Below the pieces are notes generated by a model, which saw nothing but the letters and a program-made list of their open reading frames with translations, was not told the DNA's origin and made no database searches. Made by a program: the position numbers and the translations under genes. A stretch of 64,000 bases of DNA from Oscheius tipulae (taxonomy: Eukaryota > Nematoda > Chromadorea > Rhabditida > Rhabditidae). Position 1 is the stretch's first letter. Each line of letters starts with the position of its first letter. The DNA lies in assembly GCA_037178975.1 (NCBI GenBank), contig JASJZH010000003.1, forward strand, positions 868,001 through 932,000, read 5' to 3'. Of the stretch, positions 10,901-21,401 are shown piece after piece.

Positions 10901-13900
10901 GACGAGAAGCACTGAACATCTCGGGAGAAGTCTCGTTGAGCATATTGGCTGGACTGATCAAAGTCGGAGGATCTGCCAGCTACATCAACGACACAAAAAA
11001 TACTGAGCATTCCGTACAACACCACATCACTCAACACATTCGCACCGTGACCCAATCGCTGAACTTTTTCAACCGTGATATTTTGAAACGTATCGCTTTG
11101 GAGACAGTAAACTGTGGTGCTACTCAGTCTGTAAGATCGAGAAAGGAGCCGACGCCTGCATGTCTGTCATCTACAAGTATGGGAAGAGTTGGTCGCTTAA
11201 GAAGGTCAAGAGAGAGCTGCAAGAAAAACTCGCCAAATGGAAGGTTTCGCTGGATGCAAAGATAAGAGGCGACTATGTGGATGGAGAGAATTTCACAACG
11301 CGCAACTTAGAGGTCAAAGTGAGTGTTTAATTGGAAAAAAAATCTACTACTTAGTAGATTTTTTTTTTCAAAAAGGACCCATCGAGTTTGAAACTCAGCT
11401 CGTTTTATGATCAAACAAAGTTGAACTGGGGTTTTATTCAAAAACTCTTAAAACCGTTTGTACGCTTCAAATTGTTCGTTTCTTATCAGCTGTTTTCAGG
11501 TTCATGCTGACGTTGCACCACCGGCGTTGCGCCTCCCCAATACTTTGGAATCTGCTATGAAGATGCTAAAGTCCATTCACGTATCGACCATGACAGATCT
11601 TACCGAAGGAGTCGCTCAGCAGTACTGCCTCGTCGACCTTCGGGCAATAGCTAAGCTCTGCCAAGTGGAGATCGCCGTTCAAAAAGTGTACACTGAAATA
11701 TCGGTGAAAGTCATTAGGTATCTGGAAGAAATGTTGAGAAAAATGGAGAACCAGAAGCGAAGAATCAAGGAGGTCAAGGAAAAGTCAAACAATCCTGCAG
11801 TGTCAGAAGATGGAATAAGAAGAATCGTGGAAAAATATCATATGTGTGATGCCGAAGAGACAGAAATCAAACAAGAGCTCATGACGCTTCTTCCTCGAGC
11901 CAGGGAAGGTGACAACAACGCTCTCGTGGACCTCACTTTACTGCCGAACAAATGTGTCGAGCTTTCCGAGTCAAGCGTCAACCGTTTCATGGTGGAGAAT
12001 AAAAGCACCATTCGAGCCATCAACCTCTACTATGATCTGTCCGAGAAGAACGTCATCTTTGTTTATACCCCAGAAGATCTTCGAAGATTACTAAGGGCCA
12101 ATCAAGGTCCTGCTCAAAAGATTTACATCCTCTTCTTCTCCGTGAACATTGAATCCCAGGATGAAGCAACTTGGAGCGAGACTTTGGATATCTTCCTCGC
12201 AATTGAAGACTCGTCATCGAACATTCTCGTAGCTGTGAACAAAGACAACAATCCTGAAATCCTCGAAGCGGAGCAGATCGGTCAAGTGAATAAGCTGGCA
12301 ATTTGGAGTGCCGGTGTCTACAGAACCAAGGATCTCCATGCAATGATGAAAAAGATGAAGACTACCAACATGGCATACCCGCAATCTCCGGCTAAGGAAA
12401 AGACTCTAGGTTTCTGCGAGATCGTCTACGCTAAGGTCCGCTGCCCCAATGACGGCTGTAACTTGAAGGATGTGCAGAAGTTGATGTGGACGTGCTACGA
12501 ATGTAATGAGATTCTCGAGTTCGACTTGAAAGAATCCTTCTACTGCGAGTAAGATCCAATTTTTTGGCAATAATATGAGTTTTATAGTTGTGGAAGTCGT
12601 CTGGCTAAACAGTTCGAGTTCAAATGCTGCAGAGAAAGTCATGGAACGACATGCAACACATTCTGTGACGAGATGATACAAGATCTCCAGCAGTTGAAGA
12701 AATGCGAGCAGATCAATATTCTAATCATCGGTGAGACGGGAGTGGGCAAGACGACGTTCATAAACTCGACTGCTTGCTACACCAAATACGGAAGCCTGAC
12801 CGAAGCTGAGCAGAACGACCTCATGTGGCTCATTCCGTTCAAAATCGAGGATGGAGAGAGGGTTGTCAAAGTCGGCAATCCGGGAAATAATGAGCAGTTC
12901 GACGGTGCCGGCTCCGCTTCTCAGCATCCTCTAGAATATTACTTCAAAGTCGACGATTATATCTACTGTCTCATTGATACTCCAGGCATCGGGAACACTA
13001 GAGGAATCAGGCAGGACAAGATTAACATGCAAAATATCATGCGCTCGCTGAAAAAATTCGACAAACTTCATCAGATCTGCTTCTTAATGGATCCGGGCAG
13101 GTGTCGACTCACAGACACGTTCGAGTTTTGCTTCAAAGAACTCATCATGCAGTTCCATCGCTCGGCTCTCCGAAATCTCGTCTTCTGCTTCACTAGAGGA
13201 AGTGGAGTGTGTTATCAGGTAGATAGATAGTTGAAAAAATAAATGAAAAACTTCAGCTCCGAACAACGCTCACGCCACTGCGTGCTTTAATGGATGAAAT
13301 CGCAGAGAAATTCAACCTACAGTATGAGCTAAAGCAAGGAGAGACAGTTTTTGTAGTGGATAACTTTGCTTATCGATATCTAGCATTGACCCTAGAGGTA
13401 AGTTCAGTTCAGTTTGATACGAACGCGAATAGTGCAAGCTCAACAGCCAAATAACTTCAGTTCTCCCCTGATGTGGAAAGGTAGAGGAAGATAGTGGGCT
13501 ATGGAGCAATGGGTCACTTTGCTCATATTTTTATAATTTTCTACAGTATGTCGCACAGGGATAGTATTTTTCGAAAACATTTGCTTTCAATGAAACTCAG
13601 CTTTTCTCAAAAATACGCTTATTTTAGTACAAATCGAAATAATATTGGGATTGCCCGCTCGTAAACACCTTGGGTTTCAAAGCCAGGAAATTAGCCAACC
13701 ATGTCTTGAGTCCGTCATCGGAAAAAGTGCTGCTCTCCATTCTTGTTGTTGAGAGTCCGGAATAGATAGATACTAAGGAGTGAAAAGCTAAAGATTCGGT
13801 TGAGAAAATAATTGGAAATGTTTATGTTTATAAATTGACTCTGAAGGATGACCTACGACTTCAGCGGCCGTTTCTGACGAAGTGCAGCCGCAACCTTTTC

Positions 13901-15276
13901 AATTTGCTGGCTGTACACAAAAGCCGTATCAGGACAGTGTCTGCCACTTTACAGACGATTTTTGTCCTTCCCTGGGTATATCATTTTTGACGTTCAGAAA
14001 AAACCAAAATAACGCATTCTGTAAAAATTAAAACACTTTCTGACCTCGTGATTAATAAATTGCAGAGCCTATGGCACCCGTTAAACTTCAACTGTTTCAG
14101 GGAAAACTTTCCATTCCCGACCGTCCGATCTATGAGAACGGTTACGAAGTCTCAAGCAAAGTGGTCAAGCAGATGATGGCCAGAGCTACATCGAAATCTA
14201 TCCTTCCACATTCGGTGAAAGACTCACAACACGTCAATCAAGCTCGTAGTGTAATCGTGGCAATTACGGATCCTCTGACTCTGATCGGCACTGCTGTGCG
14301 GAATACTCTCAGTCAACAAGAGCAGTTTCAACGCGATCTGGAATCAACTATTCTCACTCAGGCTGAATTGGAGGAGAAAGTTGAAATCCGTTTGCGGTGC
14401 TTTCACTACACCAAAGAAAAAAAGAACAAGTGGATATGCACTCTCTGCAACAAGAAGGTTTTCTATCGAGGAGAGCAGAGATACAAGTTCATTGAAGCCG
14501 ATCCGAGCCTAGCTAACGAAGATCCTATTGTCATGTGGGAGGGACCGAACACCGAGGAAAAGGATGGTGTGCCGTTCTGTCCGAAACACGGAGTAGATTT
14601 TCCAAAAGTTTTATCAAATCGGGATTTATATAGAGAGACAGAAGAGGTGCGCCGTGATCCGTTGATCGAGCAACAGTTAGCCAATGCGACATGTAAGTTT
14701 TATTTCTTAAAACTCCTAAAAACTCTTTAAAAATTTCAGCAAGCGCTGAGAAGCTGAGAATTTTGATTCAAGAATCAAAGAACTTAACCAACGCTCTACA
14801 GGAGGAAGAAAAACTAATTAACAAGGCGGCGGCAAAATTCGGTCTCTTCCTGAAGAACAACACACTGGTTGATTACAACGACAAAACTGAGAGCCACCTT
14901 CTTCTTTATATTCATCTGGAAGAAGAGCGGGTAAGAAGCTGTTTTCCCATGTAGATCGATCTTTTAGGGTGGTGTGGGCAGCCAAAAGTTGAAGGACTTG
15001 CAACACATGCTGAAACAGTATAAGGAAGAACGCGATATTATTACCTCGCGCATGATGGAGGCAGGAGACTTGCCACTTCAGTCGATCAATCCGCAGGATG
15101 TCCTCGCACTTATCGAAGAGCTCAAAGACCTGAAATACTATGGCAAGGATGTTGTGAAAGCTCTGAAGCTGCTAGAGAACCCACAAAATGTTCAGCCTAC
15201 ATACTACAAGGACAAGAGCACGCCGAGCAAGTTCCGTCGCGCGCTTAAGTGGAAGGGGAAGCTTTTTAAGTTCTGA
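7964..15276 (+). CDS. Protein kinase - SNTX-like domain - zinc-type cysteines - P-loop GTPase fusion
   Basis: Exons: 7964-7982, 8016-8112, 8153-8222, 8426-8709, 9999-10091, 10127-10237, 10278-10397, 10517-10618, 10656-10775, 10821-11318, 11500-12548, 12588-13218, 13257-13397, about 14068-14692, 14740-14930 and 14968-15276. The first eight (about 298 residues) give a full kinase: MVKVF lysine, IIHRD, catalytic Asn split across the exon 4/5 junction, SDLGLAK, MAPEV and DVYSLG. The phase runs straight on into a stonustoxin-family N-terminal domain (ACGRVEPLGALYD, GLIKVGGSASYINDTK). The long exon at 11500-12548 and the next hold paired cysteines and then GETGVGKTTFIN and LIDTPGIGN of a GTPase. 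In the C-terminal part, HVNQARSVI and further cysteines follow. Two joins are doubtful: exon 10 needs a frame change near 11.07-11.13 kb, and 13398-14067 is unresolved. Substrate and role are unknown. Confidence 0.72.
8710..9998 (+). other. Long intron within the kinase domain
   Basis: This 1.3-kb intron separates HRDVNTR from the exon beginning N-M-L-L. It contains a (CA)n run near 9868-9897 and AT-rich sequence. It has open frames but none that I recognise. The other kinase introns are mostly 34-120 nt, so this one has probably gained inserted DNA. Confidence 0.5.
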
Positions 15277-15281
15277 TGAAA

Positions 15282-15970
15282 TTGGCGATTTAATTTAATT
15301 TAATTTATTGCATTTATCACGTTTGTAACGAGTGCAGATCTGATGTTGTGCCATTCTTGCGCAGTTTTTCTCCACCATGTGTGTCCTATTGTCTGCTGCA
15401 CTTCGTCGACCCATCGTAGACGTTGTCTACCTCTCTGTCTTCGACTCTCGAAAAAGATCCATTCGGTCTTTATTTTGGTCCAACGGTTTGGTTCCATCTT
15501 TATCGTCTTCTCGGCCCAGCGAATCTTCATCGCGAGTGCCTTTTTCCTCCAATCAGTCAGTTTCGTTCTTTCTCTGATCCTTTGGTTCGTCCATCTGTCG
15601 AGGGTGATTATCCCAATCATTCTTCTCTCCATTCTTCTTTGGCAAACCTCGATGTAGTTCTTCTCAGCTTCTCTTAAAGACCAGCTTTCTGCTCCGTACA
15701 ATGCTACCGGAGTGACGTAAGACTCGAACAGCTGCCTTCGCTTCGCCATTGGGAGTAGACGGCATGTCAGTAGACTGGTCACTTTGTTGAAAGCTCCAAA
15801 CGCTTGACCCATCCGTCGTCTGATCTCATCGTAGTCGGAGAGTGGGATGGAGATTTGCGATCCGAGGAAGATGAACTTGTCCACAAAGTTGAGGCTGGAG
15901 CCGTTGACCAGGAGCCGTTGACCATTGGCGATTTTACTGAATGACAAAACAAAGACAGAGGAATACGAAA
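15282..15970 (-). mobile_element. 3' end of an RTE-like LINE
   Basis: The minus-strand ORF 15300-15947 encodes the post-reverse-transcriptase region of an RTE/CR1-type element: INGQRLLVNG-type start, FIFLGSQI, YVTPVALYGAESWSL, ERRMIGI and a basic, Trp-rich end (GRQRLRWVDEV). It finishes with a short tandem AATTAAATT-type tail at 15283-15308. The endonuclease and reverse transcriptase are missing, as in a 5'-truncated insertion. It lies 3' of the fusion gene and separates the gene's last exon from a duplicated copy of that exon. Confidence 0.8.
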
Positions 15971-16157
15971 GCGAAGCATAGATTCAAGTATTTTGCCAGA
16001 TGAGTGCGAAGTAACGATCCTAGAAAAATAGCCTTGTTCAGTCTGTCAAAGATTATTCAGTTCCGTTTGACGCCACATCTTCTTCATCAAATGATGCTAG
16101 TTCAATTTTGTCTGCCCTTGTTGTTGCGTATTCTTTTTCTCTTTAGACTGTTTATAC

Positions 16158-16562
16158 CTCTTCTTTGTATTCATCTGGAAGAAGAGCGGATAAGAAGCTG
16201 TTTTCCCATGTAGATGGATCTTTCAGGGTGGTGTGGGTCAAAAGTGGAAGGACTTGCATCACATGCTGAAACAGTATAAGGAAGAACGTGATATTATTAC
16301 CTCGCGCATGTTGGAGGCAGAAGACTTGCCACTTCAGTCGATCAATATGCAGGATGTCCTCGCACTTATCAAAGAGCTCAAAGACCTGAAATACTATGGC
16401 AAGAATGTCGTGGAAGCTCTAAAGCTGCTAGAGAACCCACAAAATGTTCAGCCTACATACTACAAGGACAAGAGCACGCCGAGCAAGTTCCGTCGCGCAG
16501 CCAAGTGGATTGAGTGTAGAATGAGCTTATCCGTGAAAAATATGTTGTTTAAACAAAATGAA
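16158..16562 (+). pseudogene. Duplicated terminal exons of the kinase-SNTX-GTPase gene
   Basis: The block from CTTCTTTGTATTCATCTGG to about 16512 repeats 14900-15255 with only scattered differences, and its reading frame (to a stop at 16562) is still open. It includes the end of the penultimate exon, the short intron and the last exon. The splice donor GCGG-GTAAGA of the original reads GCGGATAAGA here, so the GT is lost and the copy cannot be spliced the same way. It is therefore probably a non-functional tail duplicate, perhaps formed during a rearrangement involving the LINE between the two copies. Use as an alternative 3' end is the other possibility. Confidence 0.7.
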
Positions 16563-16719
16563 TAGTCAACGTTACGTTCATATCATCCTTCTATATCTCC
16601 ACGGCCTCCATTCGACTACTCGTTTCGTCTATCTGTGGTCGCTCCAATTAGCTATTTTGTTTGCCCATTTCCATTTTTTCTTGAAAAATTCCTTCCTTAG
16701 GTAATTTCACTGTTCCTTC

Positions 16720-17155
16720 TGCAGTTGGAATTGAACATCCGTTGGTATTGCACGCAACTAGTTGAAATTGAAAAGAAACAGAAAGACTGAGAGCCCAGGT
16801 TAGCGATTCAGTCTTTCCTCTTCCAATTCAAATTATTCTAACCTGACTTGCCAATGCTTTACTTGGTTAACACTTGATAAGAAAAGGATACAGACTTTTG
16901 TCAACTGCTATCTGGGAATGCTGACACGGTCCTCTTTGCTCACCCTGCCGGGGAACTGGAAGCAATGGTGGAGGATTTAGCTCATCACAGTGCTTCGGCA
17001 GGACTTTTCCTGAATTGCCAAAAGACGAAGTTGATGACTAACTGCAACCAGAACCCAATTGCTGTCAACGGTCAGATCATTCCGTATTACGAGTATATAT
17101 GTTGCAGTTGGAATTGAACATCCGTTGGTATTGCACGCAACTAGTTGAAATTGAA
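16720..17155 (+). repeat. 53-bp direct repeat pair
   Basis: The sequence starting TGCAGTTGGAATTGAACATC and ending GTTGAAATTGAA occurs at 16720-16772 and again at 17103-17155. The first copy ends exactly one base before the left arm of the large inverted repeat begins, and the second lies inside that arm. This suggests the arm boundary was set by a break or template switch at this repeat. Confidence 0.75.
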
Positions 17156-17986
17156 CGTTCAATACAAACTACAGGCAACTCTCGATATTGTAGACACGCG
17201 TTTTGCACAGAAAAAGTCTACTATTTGGCGAGGTCTACTAAACCGAGAGTTTTGCAGAAATGGCTTATTTTACCCCCAGGATGCCCAATATTCTAGTAAA
17301 CGCTCCAGTTTTATGTGTATAGCTTGTTTGGCGAACTATTTGCAGGCCATTTGCATAAAGCGCAGCCGACAAACCAGTATTGTTGACTTTTTCAATGTTT
17401 GTTGATTGTTTCCCAATAAAATAGTTCGCCAAACAAGCTATACACATAAAACTGGAGCGTTTACTAGAATATTGGGCATCCTGGGGGTAAAATAAGCCAT
17501 TTCTGCAAAACTCTCGGTTTAGTAGACCTCGCCAAATAGTAGACTTTTTCTGTGCAAAACGCGTGTCTACAATATCGAGAGTTGCCTGTAGTTTGTATTG
17601 AACGTTCAATTTCAACTAGTTGCGTGCAATACCAACGGATGTTCAATTCCAACTGCAACATATATACTCGTAATACGGAATGATCTGACCGTTGACAGCA
17701 ATTGGGTTCTGGTTGCAGTTAGTCATCAACTTCGTCTTTTGGCAATTCAGGAAAAGTCCTGCCGAAGCACTGTGATGAGCTAAATCCTCCACCATTGCTT
17801 CCAGTTCCCCGGCAGGGTGAGCAAAGAGGACCGTGTCAGCATTCCCAGATAGCAGTTGACAAAAGTCTGTATCCTTTTCTTATCAAGTGTTAACCAAGTA
17901 AAGCATTGGCAAGTCAGGTTAGAATAATTTGAATTGGAAGAGGAAAGACTGAAACGCTAACCTGGGCTCTCAGTCTTTCTGTTTCT
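16774..17986. repeat. Large near-perfect inverted repeat containing LINE reverse transcriptase sequence
   Basis: The arms 16774-17339 and 17421-17986 (566 bp each) are reverse complements with a spacer of 81 bp. The same translated frames appear unchanged on opposite strands, and I saw one mismatch (GCGATTC against GCGTTTC). Within the left arm the plus strand encodes TVLFAHPAGELEAMVEDLAH and QKTKLMTNC, the end of an RTE-type reverse transcriptase, so the palindrome includes LINE DNA. Such an arm similarity means a very recent event or an assembly artefact. Long palindromes of this kind can form hairpins and small RNAs if transcribed. Confidence 0.85.
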
Positions 17987-18196
17987 CTGTTCGTCTGTCT
18001 CTCTTTCCCGTTGTCTCTTTGTCTGACTTCTGCCTCTCTGTCTCTATGTCTCTCTGTTTATCCGTCTTTCTGTCGCCCTATCTCTGTCTTTTTTCTTTTC
18101 TTTCAGTCTCTCTAATTCTCCGTCTCTCTGTCTACCTGTCGCGATGTTTCTTTGTAACTGCCCAATTTATATCCTCAAATTTTTTTTTCGAAAGAA
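17987..18196. repeat. Pyrimidine-rich simple repeat
   Basis: The plus strand is dominated by degenerate TCTCTCTGTC units from the end of the inverted repeat to about 18150, followed by an AT-rich run. It separates the repeat island from the next minus-strand gene. Confidence 0.7.
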
Positions 18197-20588
18197 TCAT
18201 AATTGGTGTAACAGTTCTTCTTCTTCTTGCTCTACTGGCTCTTCCACTGCACTCTTCACAGCCCTGACATTGCCAGACATTTCCTGTTGTTGAGGATTAC
18301 TCGACCTTTGAAATGCGATAAACGAGGCTGGGGGGTATCGACTGAAAATGGGTTTAGACAGGCATATCACACTCGGCTCAATACCTAGAGTTGATTTCCG
18401 ACTGCTCAATCTGCACGTAGTCAATGTTCGCTTCAGCCTCTTCATCCTCGTGTTCAAACATGGCATCCTCTGGATTTATGCGGAAGGCATCCACATCGTC
18501 TCTTGTGAACAGACGAGCGTTTTTTGGAATGCCCCAGTCCCTGGAGCGTAGAGGGTCGAGGTACAGCTAAAAGAAATATTCGCATAATCGCTGAAATGAC
18601 AGTCTGTCACTCTGTGATCAGTGTTACGGACCCAAACATTAATTTTCCAATTGAGTGATAAGTGGTAGCTCTGATTAAGGTCTACAACTTTGCAGAACAT
18701 CACAGACGTCAGACGCACCCGTCCAAATTAGCTTTCGGGCAAATCGTAATTGTACTAGCGGTACCCTCAGACTATGATCGTTGTAGAACGAGTCTAAGGA
18801 AAATACTGCTTTTTTGGAGAAAACAAGGCTCTGGTCAGATCAGGGCCTTTTTTTCTGTCGTGTTTTGGAAACATTTTATGAGACCTTCCTTTTTGGGTTT
18901 AGAAGAGATTCTTAAATTCAATAGAAATGCAAACACAAGTGCAGTTCTGTTGATTGTCAGTCTAGGAGTGGGGCATTTTCACTCATTGACCTAATCTCTC
19001 CAATTCCAGGTCTTCTAATACTCTTGAAGCTTTTGAACTGTTTTAAACAATGCAAAACTTTCCGAAGGCGAGGAGGTGGTTTCAAAATAAGTCAAGTAGG
19101 ACCAGGCTTCGCGCTGTCCTGTAGGCGCGCCCGGCCTGAAACCCGTCTAGTTTCTAATCATTTTCGGGTAGAAAGCTACATTTTCCAGCAAAATGATGCT
19201 CTGCAAAGCTGTAGGTTTTGATATGGGCTATAGCTTTGCAGAACATCATTTTGCTGGAATCCCACGTTTCGAACTGATCACAGCTCGGACGAGTCAAAAA
19301 TTTCCAGCCAAAAGGCTACTGTCGGGCATTGCAGCCTGCTACGGACCCAAAACATGATATTTCAGCGTCTCGATGTTCGACAAAGTTGTGGCTCTGATCA
19401 GGTAGCACTTTGCAGAAACCAAGCACAAAGATGCATTCTTGTGTTCGAAAAACTGGATCAGAGCGAGGCTACAGCGAATGAAATATTACCTGTGTGGAAC
19501 TGAGCTCGTCACACGGAAAATCTGGGTAGGACTGGAGATTTTCCTTCAAACTCCGCTTCTGGAAGTTTTTGAAGAGTCCTCTCAAGACGGCCTTTTCCTC
19601 CCAGCTAGTCGATTGCTGCGCCTCGTCCCACAGCTCGTCCAACATTTGCAAAACTATGGAACTTTCTAGAAGAGATGGAAGTAGAAGAAAAATTGAGAAA
19701 GGCACAAACCGATGGCATTGAGATTGTTGGAAGGCTGAGGCTGATTGACTATCTGACAGAGAAACTGCCTGATCTTTCCATAGTCGACGTCAAGTTTTTC
19801 TGGACGACCTTCTCGAGCCATTGGACTCTCGGAAACCTGAATATTGTGCAAACTTCAAAATGTTTGAGTATCTTACCAAAACATTCTCGTGCTGAACGGT
19901 TGGAATGTTGTCGAAAGCGTCAGAAATGGCATCTTTGGACCAGGTGTGAGTGAATCCACGGAACTGACTAGGTAGGCTGAGGGTAGCGGATGTCCAATGA
20001 CATTTGGCGGCTTTCTGTGAAGTGAAATTGTCAGATGCAGAGACAGAGATTCACATTGATAGGTTCCATCGGAGTCTTCTTCAGTACATCCTCCGCTCCT
20101 CCTTTTCCCACAGCTTCAAAACTCTTCTTCATTGTCTGCAGCATGCTCTTCTTCTTCAAGTTGACCAAATCTCGAATTTCACCCACTTTATCACTGAATT
20201 TGCTTGTTAAATGAAGGCTTATACCCTACTCACCAAATTTCTTGGGCATCCCGATTTACTCCACAGGCAGAAATAAACTCTAAGGCTGTCTCACTGGTAC
20301 CGAATCTGTAAAAGTGGTAAACTGAAGCAAAAGTGACCACCTACTGTTTGATGAAAGTGTAAAGAGCACTCAGTTCTGTGCTTTTCCAGACACCTTCTTC
20401 TTTCATTACCTGAAAACACATTTTCTGGGGTATTCAAAATTGCTAACCTTCTTCAAAGAAGGCTCTTCCTCAAGGGGCTCCGGCTCCACGAGATCCCTCT
20501 TCTGCGCCTTCTTCGAATGAGCTAATTTCTTCTTGCTATTTTCAATTTTTGGGACTGGCATATTGTTTTTCGTAATTTCTGAAACCAT
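18197..20588 (-). CDS. Unknown protein of about 400 residues, basic N-terminus, acidic C-terminus
   Basis: Exons read as 20448-20588, 20345-20409, 20234-20305, 20055-20202, 19877-20014, 19710-19836, 19490-19665, 18385-18566 and 18197-18341, all in phase. A further upstream exon (20692-20740) also joins in phase but has no ATG, so the start at 20588 (MVSEITKNN) is a choice. The N-terminus is rich in Lys (KIENSKKKLAHSKKAQKR). The middle has ordinary globular composition (LQMLDELWDEAQQSTSWEEK, LYLDPLRSRDWGIPKNARLF). The C-terminus is Glu-rich (EEPVEQEEEELL). No family is recognised. The long intron before the eighth exon (18567-19489) contains palindromic repeats. A nuclear or mitochondrial role would be a guess. 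Confidence 0.6.
19183..19259. repeat. 32-bp-arm hairpin of the TGCAAAGTTGTAG family
   Basis: The left arm starting TTCCAGCAAAATGATG and running to 19214 pairs with the right arm ending CATTTTGCTGGAA at 19259, with two mismatches. It lies in an intron of the unknown minus-strand gene. Related half sites occur nearby at about 18685-18705 and 19410. Confidence 0.75.
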
Positions 20589-20740
20589 TTTATCAATTTT
20601 GAGAAAAAAAATAAGTGAACAAATTCGAAAGGAGGAAACTGAAATGGGGCAGACTTACTCGAAGCTGTCGCAGGGGGTTTCAGAGTCTTACCTGGATCCA
20701 AGGGAGCCAAATTCCTTTTGAAGAGAATGTTGGTAATATT

Positions 20741-21401
20741 CTGAAGAATGGTTAGAGGCGAATGACAGCAAGTGAGAGATTGGCGCTGCCAGTTCCTAAC
20801 TGTTTATCGATTTTGGGGGTAGCGGGACAAGCGAGTGGTTAAAAACAGTTCTGGGAACAGAAAGGATGCGGTAAAACTAGAACTCTCCCTGACTTTCTGT
20901 CTCTCTGTCTCATTATCTCTCTGCTCTTCCACTAACAGCTTTAATGACCGTTTTCCTCAACAGAAAAAAAAATTACAAAAATGTCGGTCAAGTTATGGAG
21001 TTGGGAAGGAGGTTTTTGGTACCGAAGTACAGAGTGAGAGTCAACAATTGGAACCGAGGTGCTGGGGACGATTCCCCAAGAACGATTATGAGAACATAGC
21101 GGGTTTCGCAAGATAACCCAACAACTCCGGACCGACTGACGGCTGCCGCTTTTGAAAGTTCTTATACAGGAGGGGGCGTGCTGTTTGACGAGATGATTGG
21201 GTTCCAAAACAGACTTCTCTCAGAGAGAGGGTCCAGGACAGTTGAGTCATATATGGCAAAAGATCACAAAAGCCCCTTTCTCTCTCCTCCTTCGTCTATC
21301 TTCTCTATGTCTCCCTTCTTGAACAATCGACCGTCACGAAACACCTTCATTGAGAGATCATGTCCTACCCGTAATTAAAAAAGCACAATGAAGTCAGACT
21401 A
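20741..21401. other. Intergenic, no gene seen
   Basis: Short open frames occur here, but none has splice signals or a recognisable domain. There is a small pyrimidine-rich tract near 20890-20930. The stretch lies between the 5' end of the unknown gene and the 3' end of the GT31 gene. Confidence 0.4.

Noticed and set aside
17145-17615. Pair of identical frames on opposite strands
   Set aside because: They are the two arms of the inverted repeat, not two genes; no start, splice or family evidence.
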